DNA of 64,000 nucleotides from JAAYCI01 sp964370295 (GCA_964370295.1 CAYJIR010000001.1:62001-126000); one strand, 5' to 3'; shown: positions 49,255 to 59,136, numbered from the stretch's first letter. A program made the numbers and translations. The notes: generated by a model from the sequence alone, not told the origin.

Positions 49255-50592
49255 ATGGAAGAAAAAAGGCAAAATGTTGTGCATATTGTGGGTGGAGGCC
49301 TAGCCGGCTGCGAGGCGGCGCTTTGGCTTTCGAAACATGAAATAGCAGTGGTGTTATACGACCAAAAACCGCATAAAAAAAGCCCTGCACACAAAAGCGA
49401 GCATTTTGCAGAGCTGGTATGCTCGAATTCGTTAAAAGCCGAGCGTTTGGCCTCGGCTGCGGGGCTTTTAAAAGAAGAAATGCGACGTTTGGGCAGTTGT
49501 GTTTTGCCTTTGGCCGAGGCCTGCCGTGTGCCGGCCGGCGGTGCCTTGGCTGTGGACAGGCAGCAGTTTGCGAAAAGTGTGAGCGAGTGTGTGCAGGCGC
49601 AAAGCAATATACGCGTGGTACATAAAGAGATAACAAATTTACAAGAACTTTTAGAGCAAGGCGAGGTATTGGTGTGTACGGGGCCTTTAACGCAAGATGC
49701 CCTGGCGAAAGACATTGCAAAGCGCTGCGGGCAAGAGGCTTTATATTTTTATGATGCGGCGGCGCCTATCGTGGCCGCAGATTCCATTGATTTTACCAAG
49801 GTGTTTGCAGCGGCCCGTTATGGCCGCGGGGAGGCGGACTACCTCAACTGCCCCTTTGATAAGGCAAGCTATGAAACCTTTTATGAGGCCTTGGTTGCGG
49901 CAGAGCGCGTGCCCTTGCAAGCGTTTGAAAACGAGGCACTCCTTGTGTATGAAGGATGTATGCCGGTGGAGGTGATGGCTCGTCGGGGGGTGGATACTTT
50001 GCGCTACGGGCCTTTACGTCCCGTGGGCTTGCAAGATCCCGCCACCGGGCACAGGCCCTATGCCAATGTGCAGCTTCGTCAGGAAAACAGAAAAAAAACA
50101 CTGTATAATTTGGTGGGTTTTCAAACGAACTTGAAGTTTAAAGAGCAAAAGCGTGTGTTTGGCTTGATACCGGGGCTGGAAAAAGCAGAATTTGTACGCT
50201 ATGGTGTGATGCACCGCAATAGTTTTATAAATGCACCTTTGGTGTTGGCAGAAAATATGGCGATTAAAGGCCAGGAAAACCTGTTTTTCGCAGGCCAAAT
50301 CACCGGTGTGGAGGGCTATATGGAAAGTGCGGCCTGCGGTCTTTTGGCAGCATTTCATATCGCGGCAAAACACAGGGGAGACTCACTATCGCCTTTGCCG
50401 CCGGAAAGTATGTGTGGCGCGCTGCAAAGGCATTTGCAAACAGCAAATGTGAATTATCAGCCCATGGGGGTCAATATGGGGCTTTTGCCATCGTTGCCAC
50501 AGCCCGTTAAAGGAAAACCACAGCGCTATGAGGCCTTGGCACAGCGTGCACTTTTGGCTTTAGATGCATGGATAGAAAGGACGGAAATATGA
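49255..50592 (+). CDS. trmFO: Methylenetetrahydrofolate-tRNA-(uracil-54-C5)-methyltransferase
   Basis: 445 residues; an FAD and folate-dependent enzyme making ribothymidine at position 54 of tRNA. The N-terminal dinucleotide-binding VHIVGGGLAGCEAALWL is followed by the TrmFO-specific SEHFAELVCSNSLKAE. GQITGVEGYMESAACGLLAA is near the C-terminus. The topA-trmFO adjacency is conserved. Its stop overlaps plsX by 4 bp (ATGA), linking tRNA modification to the lipid/RNase III block. Confidence 0.95.
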   Translation: MEEKRQNVVHIVGGGLAGCEAALWLSKHEIAVVLYDQKPHKKSPAHKSEHFAELVCSNSLKAERLASAAGLLKEEMRRLGSCVLPLAEACRVPAGGALAVDRQQFAKSVSECVQAQSNIRVVHKEITNLQELLEQGEVLVCTGPLTQDALAKDIAKRCGQEALYFYDAAAPIVAADSIDFTKVFAAARYGRGEADYLNCPFDKASYETFYEALVAAERVPLQAFENEALLVYEGCMPVEVMARRGVDTLRYGPLRPVGLQDPATGHRPYANVQLRQENRKKTLYNLVGFQTNLKFKEQKRVFGLIPGLEKAEFVRYGVMHRNSFINAPLVLAENMAIKGQENLFFAGQITGVEGYMESAACGLLAAFHIAAKHRGDSLSPLPPESMCGALQRHLQTANVNYQPMGVNMGLLPSLPQPVKGKPQRYEALAQRALLALDAWIERTEI

Positions 50593-51593
50593 AAATAATT
50601 TTAGATGCAATGGGCGGAGATTTGGCGCCATTGGCACCGCTACAAGGGGCTGCACAGGCGGTTTCGGAATGGGGGGTGCAAGTGCTGGCTGTGGGAGATA
50701 CTGAGAAGATGCAGGCTGTGATGCAAAAAGAAGGTATTTCCGAACAGGGTATCGAACTGGTACACGCATCAGAAATTATCGGAATGGATGAAGAGGCCAC
50801 AGATGTATTAAAGAAAAAACCGGACTCCTCTTTGGCAGTGGCGTGCAAGCTACTTAAAGAAGGGCGCGGCGAGGCCCTGGTTTCGGCGGGCAGCACGGGG
50901 GCCTTGTTGGTGGGGGGCACTTTGATCGTGGGGCGTATTAAGGGAATTAAGCGGCCGGCCATTGCCACCGTTTTACCGGGGCTGGAAAAACCGTGGCTTT
51001 TGGTGGATTGTGGTGCCAATGCAGAATGCCGCGCCGAAATGCTTTTGCAGTTTGCCGCCATGGGTGCGGCCTATCAGGAACGTGTAATGGGTGTTCAAAA
51101 CCCAAGCGTGGCATTGGCAAACAATGGCACCGAGGAGACGAAGGGAACGGCCTTACAGCTAGAGACATATAAGTTGCTACAAAAAAGCCATTTAAACTTT
51201 ACAGGCAATATCGAAGGGCGAGACATACCGCAGGGAGCGGCCGATGTGGTGGTGTGTGATGGTTTTACCGGAAACATGATATTAAAAGTAGAAGAAGGTT
51301 TGGCCAAAATGTTCTCTGCTATGATAAAGGACATGTTTTATAAAAATATAAAAACAAAAATTGCCGGGGCAAGCTTAAAGCCGGAACTGGCCGATTTTAA
51401 AAAGAAATTTGACTATAAAGAGTATGGCGGGGCACCGCTGTTGGGTATACGTCATCCGGTGGTGAAGGCACATGGCTCTTCGGATGCAAAAGCAATAAAA
51501 AATGCAATTCGGCAAGCGAAGTCCTGCGTGGAAAATCAAGTGTGTGAAGCGATTGAAACGCACCTTGCCGCACAAAAGGGGCATGACGCATGA
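50589..51593 (+). CDS. plsX: Phosphate acyltransferase PlsX
   Basis: 334 residues from the ATG at 50589 (AAAGGACGG 4-8 nt upstream); an in-frame codon at 50568 lies inside trmFO with no ribosome site. PlsX makes acyl-phosphate from acyl-ACP for phospholipid synthesis. The N-terminus IILDAMGGDLAP, VSAGSTGALL, DCGANAECR and VCDGFTGNMILK are diagnostic. rnc overlaps by 4 bp. The acpP gene often found between plsX and rnc is absent here. Confidence 0.95.
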   Translation: MKIILDAMGGDLAPLAPLQGAAQAVSEWGVQVLAVGDTEKMQAVMQKEGISEQGIELVHASEIIGMDEEATDVLKKKPDSSLAVACKLLKEGRGEALVSAGSTGALLVGGTLIVGRIKGIKRPAIATVLPGLEKPWLLVDCGANAECRAEMLLQFAAMGAAYQERVMGVQNPSVALANNGTEETKGTALQLETYKLLQKSHLNFTGNIEGRDIPQGAADVVVCDGFTGNMILKVEEGLAKMFSAMIKDMFYKNIKTKIAGASLKPELADFKKKFDYKEYGGAPLLGIRHPVVKAHGSSDAKAIKNAIRQAKSCVENQVCEAIETHLAAQKGHDA

Positions 51594-52294
51594 GCACGGG
51601 GCAAAATGCACAGCCGGACTATCGCCGCTTAGAAGAGGCCATCGGTTATGATTTTTTGCAAAAGAGTCTTTTGCAAACGGCCATGACACATACTTCGTTT
51701 GCCAATGAACACAAACGGAAAACAGAGCACAATGAGCGCCTTGAATTTTTGGGAGACTCGGTGTTGTCTATCGTGGTGGCGGAATATTTATATCGACAAA
51801 ATCCACCCCTGCCCGAGGGCGATTTGACACGCAAACGTGCGGCTTTGGTGTGCGAGCAGGCCTTAAGTGGTTTTGCGCAAAAGGTGGAGTTGGGCGAATA
51901 TTTGCGTTTGGGCAAGGGAGAGCAGGGAAGTGGGGGGCGCAGCAGAGCCTCTATTTTGTCGGACGCATTTGAGGCGTTGATAGCGGCCTTGTACTTAGAC
52001 GGGGGCTTAGAGGCTGCGCGTGCATTTGTATTGCCTTTTGTAGAGTGTCGCCGTGCCACACAAAATGACTATAAAACCCGTTTGCAAGAGGTTGTACAGC
52101 AAAACCAAGAGGAGCGCGTAAACTATTGCGTGACAGACGAAAGCGGGCCGGACCACGAAAAGCATTTTCAAGTAGAGGTGCATTTGAACTCTAATTGTAT
52201 TGGCAAAGGCAGTGGGCACAGCAAAAAACTGGCAGAACAGCAAGCCGCTAAAGAAGCCCTTATTCTGATGGGCTTAGAGCCGGAGCAAGGCTAA
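51590..52294 (+). CDS. rnc: Ribonuclease III
   Basis: 234 residues; cleaves double-stranded RNA, maturing rRNA and mRNAs. The RNase III signature ERLEFLGDS is at 49-57 with Glu52 and Asp56. The second acidic pair lies in SDAFEALIAALYLDGG near 125. The C-terminal dsRNA-binding domain includes GKGSGHSKKLAEQQAAKEAL. It overlaps plsX by an ATGA and is followed 61 nt later by smc, a common Bacillota order. Confidence 0.96.
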   Translation: MSTGQNAQPDYRRLEEAIGYDFLQKSLLQTAMTHTSFANEHKRKTEHNERLEFLGDSVLSIVVAEYLYRQNPPLPEGDLTRKRAALVCEQALSGFAQKVELGEYLRLGKGEQGSGGRSRASILSDAFEALIAALYLDGGLEAARAFVLPFVECRRATQNDYKTRLQEVVQQNQEERVNYCVTDESGPDHEKHFQVEVHLNSNCIGKGSGHSKKLAEQQAAKEALILMGLEPEQG

Positions 52295-52355
52295 ACACTT
52301 AGGCTGATGTAAAATGTGGAATTAGAACGAGCCCACTTTTGGGAAAGGGACATGC

Positions 52356-55300
52356 ATGTATTTAAAGGCACTGGAAATTCATGGGTTTAAAAGTTTTCCG
52401 GACAAAACCCGCATTACGTTCGAGCGTGGCATCACGGCAGTGGTGGGGCCAAATGGTAGCGGGAAAAGCAATATTTCAGATGCGGTGCGCTGGGTTTTAG
52501 GTGAAATCAGCGCAAAACAACTTCGCGGCGGCAAAATGGAAAGCGTGATTTTTGGCGGCACGCAGCTTCGCAATGCCATGGGTTATGCCTCGGTACAATT
52601 GGTTTTGGATAACAGTGACCATCGCTTGAATGTAGAGGCGCAAGAGGTGACGATCGGCCGAAAGTTTTACCGCAGTGGAGCCAGTGAATACAACATAAAT
52701 GGCCAAAGTGTGCGTTTGCGTGATGTGTATGAATTGCTTTTGGACACGGGCCTTGGTCGTGATGGATACTCCATTATTGGGCAAGGGCGCATAGCCGAAA
52801 TTGTGGGCTCTAAAAGTGCGGAAAGACGCGAAATATTTGAAGAAGCCAGTGGGATTGCGCGTTTTCGCTATCGAAAAAATGAGGCAGAGCGACGCCTTTT
52901 GGCCACGGAAGATAACCTGGTGCGACTGCGAGATATTTATGCCGAGCTGGAGGGACGTGTGGGCCCTTTGCAAAAAGAGAGTGAAAAAGCAAAACGGTTT
53001 TTGGCACTATCCAGCGAAAAAAAGAGCATGGAAGTGACACTTTGGGTGGAAGTGCTGCGTACCACACGGGCAGAACTTCGCGGTTGGCAAAGGAAAATTG
53101 AAATTGCCGAGGCAGACTATGCGCAAAAAGGCAAGGAAATAGACAAAATAGATGGCGAAACGGCGGAAATCCGTGCAGAAATAGAGCGTATTATCATTGA
53201 AATAGAGCGTTCTAATTTAAGAATTAGAGAGATGCAAGAGCAGTTGAGTAGCTGCGAGGCTAAAATTGCTGTTTTGGAGAATAACATTGAGCACAGTCGC
53301 CAAAATCGAGAAAATTTGTGCCGTGAATTAGAGCAAGGGGATGCCGGCGACGAGCAACTGGAGAAAGAATGGAAAAGTCACGAAGAGATATTGCAGCAAG
53401 ATATAGAAAAGTTGGATGTTGCACAGCGTGAGATTGAACAATTGGAAGTGCGCCTGGAAGAGATGTTGCAGAAAAGCCGCACAGATGGGGAACAGCGTGG
53501 TGCATTGCAATCTAAACTGGCAGAATTGACAAAAAATATAACAGATAACCGCGTGCAAATTGCGGAAAACACTGCATTATTTGAAGCGGCAGAGGAAAAT
53601 CTAACGCAGCTACAGCGTGCTTTATGCGGGATACAGGACGAGTTAGAAAAACATAAAGTAGAGGTTGCAGAGAACGAAGTTTTCTTAGGTGAGGTCCAAG
53701 AACAACTGGCAAAATTGGAAAATATAAAAGCAGGGCTTGGCTTAAAATTGCAAGCGCGGCAATCTGTGTTGCAGCAAGCACAAGAGACAATGCAAAAAAA
53801 CCAAAGTGAGGCCGAAAACTGCCGTCAAAGGCTGCAGATGCTAAAAGAGTTAGAGCATAATTTGGACGGTTTTCAAGGAAGTGTGCGCCAGGTGTTGCAG
53901 GCAGCCAGAAGTGGTAAACTGAGGGGTATCATTGGGCCGGTATCCGGCATTTTGGGTGTAAAAAAAGGTTTTGAGGTGGCGTTGGAAACGGCACTTGGCT
54001 ACAGCATGCAAAATATAGTGGTAGAAAATGAGGGAGCCGCCAAGGAGGCCATGGCCTATTTGAAACAAACAAAAGGGGGCCGGGCAACCTTTTTGCCCTT
54101 AGATACCGTGAAACCCCAGAACTTCACCGGCCACTTGCCCAAAGGGGCACAGCTGGCACAGGCCCTTGTGCAGTATGAAGCAAAATATGAGAACATCGTC
54201 TCCAGTTTGCTCGCGCGCATTGTGGTGGTGGAGGATATCACAGAGGCTTCCTCTGTTGCACGTGCGCTTGGCTATCGAAATCGTGTGGTGACACGAGACG
54301 GGCAGGTTATCAATGCCGGAGGTTCCTTTACGGGGGGGTCTGTATCTCGTTCTGCGGGGCTGTTTAGTCGCCAACAAGAGATGGAGGCTTTGCAGAGCAA
54401 GGCGGAAATATTACAACAAGCCTTGAGCACGGCCAAAGTAGCCGAACAAAAGGCACAGGGTGATGTGCAGGCATTGCAGGCCCAGCTTACAGCCACAGAT
54501 AGTGAAATAATCACATATGGTGGCGATAAAATTCGCATTGAGGCCGAGGTGGCCCGCATACAGGCAGAAGGGCAAAAGGTGCAAGAGCGCCGGCAGAGCC
54601 TGGTGCAAGAGCAGCAGGTTTTGAAAGAGAGAAGGGAAAATCTTAAAGACCAAATGGCACATGCCACGGCTTTGCAGGAAGATTTACAAAAAGAAGAGGC
54701 GAGGTTGGCCACGCAACTTAGCAATTTGTCCCAGGCGGACAACGGCTTTTTGCAAGAAAGAGAGTGGTTGTCCGAAAAGCTTTCTGCCTTGCGACTTTCG
54801 GCTTTGGGGCACGAGCGTGACGCACAACTGCGTCGCCAAAGCATGGAAACACTACGTTCTCGCAGGGGGGAACGCGCGGCGCATAAACGCATGACAGAGG
54901 AAAACATTTTGCGTTTACAAGCAGAAGAGACCGCCTACGAGGCGCAAATTTTGCAGGTGAAGCAGAGCACAGAAAGCGCAAGAGAGGAAAGGCAGAGGCT
55001 GGAGCAGGGCATACAGGAAAAAACGAGTTTGCGCCTTTCCAAAGAGGGTTCTATCACAGGGCAGTTGAACCGCGAGCGCGAAGCCGTGGCGGAACGTGAG
55101 GATTTGGGGCGAGAAATAGCGCGATTGGGCGAGCAAAAAAACACATTGGAAGTGCGCTACGATAGCACAGTGGGGCAGCTTTGGGAAGAGTACGAGCTTG
55201 GCCCCACCGAGGCGGAAGGCATTTGCGTCGCATTTGAATCTGTTGCGCAGTTGCGTCAATCGGTGGCTGAGGTGCGCGGGAAAATAAAAGCACTGGGCAA

Positions 55301-55910
55301 TGTCAATGTGGGTGCTATTGAAGAGTATGAAGAGGTGAATGCGCGCTATGTCTTCCTCAAAGGCCAGATGGAGGATGTGCAGGCAAGTAAACGCGAGCTG
55401 GAAAAGATGATTGCCGCATTGTGCGAAGAAATGACAGAGTTGTTTCGCATAAATTTTGGGCAGATCAATCGGAATTTCCGCCACATTTTTGCAGAACTTT
55501 TTGGCGGAGGCAGCGCCAATTTAAATCTTTCAAACCCGGACGACTTGCTGGAAAGCGGCATCGATATTGAGGTGAGCCCCCCGGGGAAAATCATCAAGGA
55601 CTTGTCGGCTCTTTCGGGAGGAGAACAGGCTTTGGTGGCCATTTGTATTTATTTTGCTATTTTGGGGGTCAATCCGTCTCCATTTTGTGTTTTGGACGAG
55701 ATAGAAGCGGCACTGGATGACGTGAATGTGTTGCGGTATTCACAGTATTTGCGCCGCATCACCAAAGAAACGCAGTTCATAGTTATTACACATCGCCGTG
55801 GTACCATGGAAGAGGCCGATGTTCTGTATGGGGTTACAATGCAGGAAAAAGGGGTTTCTAGATTGTTGCGCTTACAGGTTTCCGAAGTGGAGGCCAGTTT
55901 GTTGCGTTAG
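52356..55910 (+). CDS. smc: Chromosome segregation protein SMC
   Basis: 1184 residues. N-terminal ATPase half with Walker A GPNGSGKS at 31-38, coiled coil about 170-500, hinge about 505-680 (GFQGSVRQVLQAARSGKLRG onward, ending GGSFTGGSV), return coiled coil to about 1020, then the C-terminal half with signature LSGGEQALVAI near 1086 and Walker B CVLDEIEAALDD near 1110. SMC dimers with ScpA and ScpB condense and segregate the nucleoid. The latter two are not in the window. The ribosome site is GGGAAAGGGA. ftsY follows. Confidence 0.96.
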   Translation: MYLKALEIHGFKSFPDKTRITFERGITAVVGPNGSGKSNISDAVRWVLGEISAKQLRGGKMESVIFGGTQLRNAMGYASVQLVLDNSDHRLNVEAQEVTIGRKFYRSGASEYNINGQSVRLRDVYELLLDTGLGRDGYSIIGQGRIAEIVGSKSAERREIFEEASGIARFRYRKNEAERRLLATEDNLVRLRDIYAELEGRVGPLQKESEKAKRFLALSSEKKSMEVTLWVEVLRTTRAELRGWQRKIEIAEADYAQKGKEIDKIDGETAEIRAEIERIIIEIERSNLRIREMQEQLSSCEAKIAVLENNIEHSRQNRENLCRELEQGDAGDEQLEKEWKSHEEILQQDIEKLDVAQREIEQLEVRLEEMLQKSRTDGEQRGALQSKLAELTKNITDNRVQIAENTALFEAAEENLTQLQRALCGIQDELEKHKVEVAENEVFLGEVQEQLAKLENIKAGLGLKLQARQSVLQQAQETMQKNQSEAENCRQRLQMLKELEHNLDGFQGSVRQVLQAARSGKLRGIIGPVSGILGVKKGFEVALETALGYSMQNIVVENEGAAKEAMAYLKQTKGGRATFLPLDTVKPQNFTGHLPKGAQLAQALVQYEAKYENIVSSLLARIVVVEDITEASSVARALGYRNRVVTRDGQVINAGGSFTGGSVSRSAGLFSRQQEMEALQSKAEILQQALSTAKVAEQKAQGDVQALQAQLTATDSEIITYGGDKIRIEAEVARIQAEGQKVQERRQSLVQEQQVLKERRENLKDQMAHATALQEDLQKEEARLATQLSNLSQADNGFLQEREWLSEKLSALRLSALGHERDAQLRRQSMETLRSRRGERAAHKRMTEENILRLQAEETAYEAQILQVKQSTESAREERQRLEQGIQEKTSLRLSKEGSITGQLNREREAVAEREDLGREIARLGEQKNTLEVRYDSTVGQLWEEYELGPTEAEGICVAFESVAQLRQSVAEVRGKIKALGNVNVGAIEEYEEVNARYVFLKGQMEDVQASKRELEKMIAALCEEMTELFRINFGQINRNFRHIFAELFGGGSANLNLSNPDDLLESGIDIEVSPPGKIIKDLSALSGGEQALVAICIYFAILGVNPSPFCVLDEIEAALDDVNVLRYSQYLRRITKETQFIVITHRRGTMEEADVLYGVTMQEKGVSRLLRLQVSEVEASLLR

Positions 55911-55949
55911 TTTTAAGCCGTGGAAAGCATGGTGAAAAAAAGTGGAGTA

Positions 55950-55958
55950 TGCTATAAT
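55950..55958 (+). promoter_or_regulatory. Extended -10 promoter element for ftsY
   Basis: TGCTATAAT, a perfect extended -10, lies about 45 nt upstream of ftsY with no clear -35 box. It suggests that ftsY and following genes are not only read through from smc. Confidence 0.5.
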
Positions 55959-56003
55959 ATAATGTGACATTGCTACATAATTGAAAAAAGGGGAGCCGCG
56001 GAC

Positions 56004-56915
56004 ATGGGTTTTTTTGACAAGCTGGGGGAGGGCCTTCGAAAAACACGCGATACAATTTTTGGCAGCATTAGCCAAATGGTAAATGCCGGAGAAGTGACAC
56101 AGGAGTTGTACGACGACCTAGAAGAGCAACTAATATTGGCGGACACAGGGGTGGATGTGGCAGATGAGTTGCTCGAAAAATTAAAAGCCAAAGTACGTGA
56201 CGAGCGCATTAAAACCGGGGCAGATGCCTTGGAGGCGCTGAAAAGCATCATAGAGGAAATGCTGACAACAGAGGAGAGCATCCAAATAGAGGGGAAGCCC
56301 ACGGTGGTCTTGGTGATTGGGGTAAATGGTGTGGGAAAAACAACCTCTCTTGCGAAGTTGGCACATTTATATAAGCAAGACGGGAAGCGTGTGATGCTGG
56401 CAGCGGCCGATACGTTTCGGGCGGCGGCAATTGAACAGCTGGCGGTGTGGGCCGAGCGTGCAAATGTGCCCTTGGTGCGCCATGCCGATGGGGCAGACCC
56501 CGCGGCCGTGGTGTTTGATGCCGTACAAAGCGCAACCGCAAAAGGCTATGATATTGTATTATGCGATACAGCGGGCCGTTTGCATACCAAAAAGAATCTA
56601 ATGGAAGAACTTTCCAAAATTAGCAGGGTGGTAAAGAAGGCAAACGAAAATGCCACTGTGGAAACCTTGTTGGTGTTGGATTCTGTCACAGGGCAAAATG
56701 CCATACAGCAAGCACAGCAATTTATCGATGCAGCCGAGGCCACGGGCATCATTTTAACAAAGTTGGATGGCACGGCCAAGGGCGGCGCAGTGATTAGCAT
56801 CAAAGCAAAGCTTGGCTTGCCTGTGCGTTATGTGGGTGTGGGCGAGGGTATAGATGATTTGATGGAGTTTAATGCAAAAGAATTTGTGGAGGCCTTATTT
56901 TTGCTGGAAGAATAA
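56004..56915 (+). CDS. ftsY: Signal recognition particle receptor FtsY
   Basis: 303 residues; an SRP-family GTPase that docks ribosome-SRP complexes at the membrane. Short N-terminal N-domain (MGFFDKLGEGLRKTRDTIF), then GTPase G1 GVNGVGKTT at 106-114, DTFRAAAIEQL, DTAGRLH, TKLDGTAKGG and GVGEGIDDL. It lacks the long acidic A-domain of enterobacterial FtsY, as is normal in Bacillota. Ribosome site AAAGGGGAG. Confidence 0.96.
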   Translation: MGFFDKLGEGLRKTRDTIFGSISQMVNAGEVTQELYDDLEEQLILADTGVDVADELLEKLKAKVRDERIKTGADALEALKSIIEEMLTTEESIQIEGKPTVVLVIGVNGVGKTTSLAKLAHLYKQDGKRVMLAAADTFRAAAIEQLAVWAERANVPLVRHADGADPAAVVFDAVQSATAKGYDIVLCDTAGRLHTKKNLMEELSKISRVVKKANENATVETLLVLDSVTGQNAIQQAQQFIDAAEATGIILTKLDGTAKGGAVISIKAKLGLPVRYVGVGEGIDDLMEFNAKEFVEALFLLEE

Positions 56916-56954
56916 GTGGCTGCATAAAGCGAGGATAAAAAAGAGAGGTTAGCG

Positions 56955-57614
56955 ATGGAATTTTTACTGGCCACAAACAATGGGCATAAGCTACAGGAGT
57001 TAAGCCGCTTGTTTGCAAACAGCGGCCACACGGTGGTGGGCTTAAAAGAGGCCGGCGTTTTGTCTATGCCGGAGGAAACAGGCGAAACTTTGGCAGAAAA
57101 TGCACATATTAAAGCGAAATCGGCGTGTCGGTTGTCTTCTTTGCCTACCTTGGCAGACGATTCGGGGCTTTTGGTAGATGCCCTAGACGGGGCGCCCGGA
57201 GTGGAATCGGCACGGTTTTCGGGCACACATGGTGACGATGAGGCCAACAATGAAAAGTTGCTTAAAATGCTTGCGCGTGTTCCTTTTGCCAAACGTACAG
57301 CCCATTTTAGTTGCGTTTTGGTGTTGCAAATGCCCAGTGGGCGCACATTAGAAGTAGAGGGAAAGTGTGAGGGGATTATCGCCTTTGCCAAAAATGGAGA
57401 GGGCGGTTTTGGCTATGACCCCTTATTTTTGGTGGATGGCAAAACCATGGCAGAGCGCAGTGCCGACGAAAAGGATTCCATAAGCCACAGGGGCCAGGCG
57501 CTACAGGCTCTGCTGGAACAGCTACCCGGTTTTTTAAAAGGGGAACCTGCGCAACAAGTGCAAGTAGCACCGGAGCCCCAAGGCGATACGAGTCAAAACA
57601 CGGAGGAAAAGTAG
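56955..57614 (+). CDS. rdgB: RdgB/HAM1-family XTP/dITP pyrophosphatase
   Basis: 219 residues; hydrolyses non-canonical purine nucleoside triphosphates (XTP, dITP, ITP) to monophosphates. N-terminal LLATNNGHKLQEL, TLADDSGLLVDALDGAPG, GFGYDPLFLV and ISHRGQAL are the family motifs. About 25 extra residues at the C-terminus are Gln/Pro/Glu-rich with no clear role. Ribosome site AGAGAGG. Its stop codon shares one base with the GTG start of yhbY. Confidence 0.94.
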   Translation: MEFLLATNNGHKLQELSRLFANSGHTVVGLKEAGVLSMPEETGETLAENAHIKAKSACRLSSLPTLADDSGLLVDALDGAPGVESARFSGTHGDDEANNEKLLKMLARVPFAKRTAHFSCVLVLQMPSGRTLEVEGKCEGIIAFAKNGEGGFGYDPLFLVDGKTMAERSADEKDSISHRGQALQALLEQLPGFLKGEPAQQVQVAPEPQGDTSQNTEEK

Positions 57615-57910
57615 TGACAGGAAAACAACGAGCAGCGCTGAGAAAAGCGTCTATGGAACAAAGTGCGGTTTTTCAAGTGGGCAAAGGTGGTATCGAGCCC
57701 ACTGTGATTAAGGCCACGGCCGATTGTTTGGCTGCACGGGAATTGATAAAATTGAAAGTGCTGGAAACCAGCCCCCAAGATGTGCGCGAAGTGGCGCAGG
57801 AATTGGCGGAACACACGGGTGCCGAGGTGGTGTTGGTGCGTGGCAGAACCTTTGTGCTTTTTTTACAAAAGAAAAAAGAATCTGCCTATAAAGCATTGTT
57901 AAAACGATGA
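57614..57910 (+). CDS. yhbY: CRM-domain RNA-binding protein YhbY
   Basis: 98 residues from GTG at 57614, with GGAGG 7 nt upstream in the end of rdgB. A single CRM domain: KQRAALRKASMEQSAVFQVGK at the start and the GGIEP loop. YhbY-type proteins associate with pre-50S ribosomal subunits. Overlaps nadD by 4 bp (ATGA), which is a conserved arrangement in Bacillota. Confidence 0.9.
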   Translation: MTGKQRAALRKASMEQSAVFQVGKGGIEPTVIKATADCLAARELIKLKVLETSPQDVREVAQELAEHTGAEVVLVRGRTFVLFLQKKKESAYKALLKR

Positions 57911-58500
57911 AACTGCTTTTATATGGAGGTAGTTTTGATCCGCCACACCTTGGTCATATGCAACTTTTGCAAAATGCAACACAGTTGTTAAGGCCGCAAA
58001 AAGTAGTGGTGATGCCGGCGGGCTATCCACCCCATAAGGCCACTGCCCAAGCACCACCCAAATGGCGCCTTGCCATGTGCGCTTGTTTTTACGAGGTGTT
58101 CGACAAGGTAGAAATTAGCGATTGGGAGTTATGTCGTCAAGGGAGAAGCTATACATTACATACTGTGCAATTTTTGCTAAAAGAATATCCAAAAGCAGAA
58201 ATTTATCTTTCGATTGGTGATGACGCTTTATTGCAATTTCACACCTGGTATGCCTATCAAACCTTGCTTTCTAAAGTGGTGTTGTTGGTGCAAACACGTA
58301 AAGAACCACCGTCACAGGTTAAACAAGCCATAGAACGCCTTGAAAAAGAGGGCGCACGTGTTATGGTATGCACAGGAAAAACAGAGGCGGTGTCTTCCAC
58401 ACAGCTTCGTTTGGCTCTTTTAAGACATGAGGATATCACACTTTATGTGGCGCCATTGGTGGCAAAGATCATTCAAACACAGGGATTATATCGGTTTTAG
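57907..58500 (+). CDS. nadD: Nicotinate-nucleotide adenylyltransferase
   Basis: 197 residues; forms deamido-NAD from nicotinate mononucleotide and ATP. The nucleotidyltransferase signature GGSFDPPHLGH is at 7-17 and the second motif SSTQLR is near 163. Overlaps yhbY by 4 bp and is followed 15 nt later by yqeK, the usual nadD-yqeK pair. Confidence 0.95.
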   Translation: MKLLLYGGSFDPPHLGHMQLLQNATQLLRPQKVVVMPAGYPPHKATAQAPPKWRLAMCACFYEVFDKVEISDWELCRQGRSYTLHTVQFLLKEYPKAEIYLSIGDDALLQFHTWYAYQTLLSKVVLLVQTRKEPPSQVKQAIERLEKEGARVMVCTGKTEAVSSTQLRLALLRHEDITLYVAPLVAKIIQTQGLYRF

Positions 58501-58515
58501 GAAAGGGTGGTGCCG

Positions 58516-59136
58516 ATGGTGACGTTGGAAAAGGCAAAAACCTTAGCCGAGGGCCGATTGAGAAAAAAACGATATCGACATGTGGAAAATGTGGCAAATG
58601 AGGCTGAAAAACTAGCCCTGCGATACGGGGCAGACGTATACAAAGCCCGGCTTGCGGCGTGGCTGCATGATATCGAGAAAGAAAGTAGCAGAGATGAATT
58701 GTTGCAGTTGTTGAGGCAAGATGCTATAATGGCGAGTGCAACCGAGCATAGGCCACTGCCTATCTGGCACGGACCTTGTGCAGCAATTTATGCAAAGCAA
58801 GAGCTTGGAATTGATGATGAAGAAGTTCTTTCGGCTGTGGCATGCCATACAACAGGGAAAGTGAATATGAGCTTGCTTGATAAGATAATTTTTTTGGCAG
58901 ACGTTATCAGTGCCGAGCGTACATTTCCCACAGTAGCACGGCTTAGAAAAATGGCTTATGAAGATTTAGATAAGGCGGTGCTTGCCGCTATGGGCGAAAA
59001 TATCGCGCATGTAAAAGCAAGTAATAAAACATTAGACGAAGAAACCTATAAGGCGTACAATTTTTTGCAAAAACAAGGCAAAGAAAATACACAGCAAGCA
59101 GAAGCATTGGAGGAAAAGCCCTTTGAGTCAATTTGA
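58516..59136 (+). CDS. yqeK: YqeK-type HD-domain hydrolase
   Basis: 206 residues from the ATG at 58516 (AAAGGG 8 nt upstream). HD metal ligands: RHVENVANEA, WLHDIEKES, the His in HGPCAA and CHTTGK. YqeK hydrolyses diadenosine tetraphosphate symmetrically, as known for Bacillota homologues. The last 15 residues are Gln/Glu-rich, and the next gene starts within its 3' end (14-bp overlap). Confidence 0.92.
   Translation: MVTLEKAKTLAEGRLRKKRYRHVENVANEAEKLALRYGADVYKARLAAWLHDIEKESSRDELLQLLRQDAIMASATEHRPLPIWHGPCAAIYAKQELGIDDEEVLSAVACHTTGKVNMSLLDKIIFLADVISAERTFPTVARLRKMAYEDLDKAVLAAMGENIAHVKASNKTLDEETYKAYNFLQKQGKENTQQAEALEEKPFESI

Noticed and set aside
49079..49720. 213-codon minus-strand frame opposite topA/trmFO
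   Set aside because: Shadow of conserved genes; low-complexity composition and no ribosome site.
54272..54907. 211-codon Cys/Ser-rich frame antisense to smc
   Set aside because: Composition is the complement of the SMC coiled coil; no independent coding signal.
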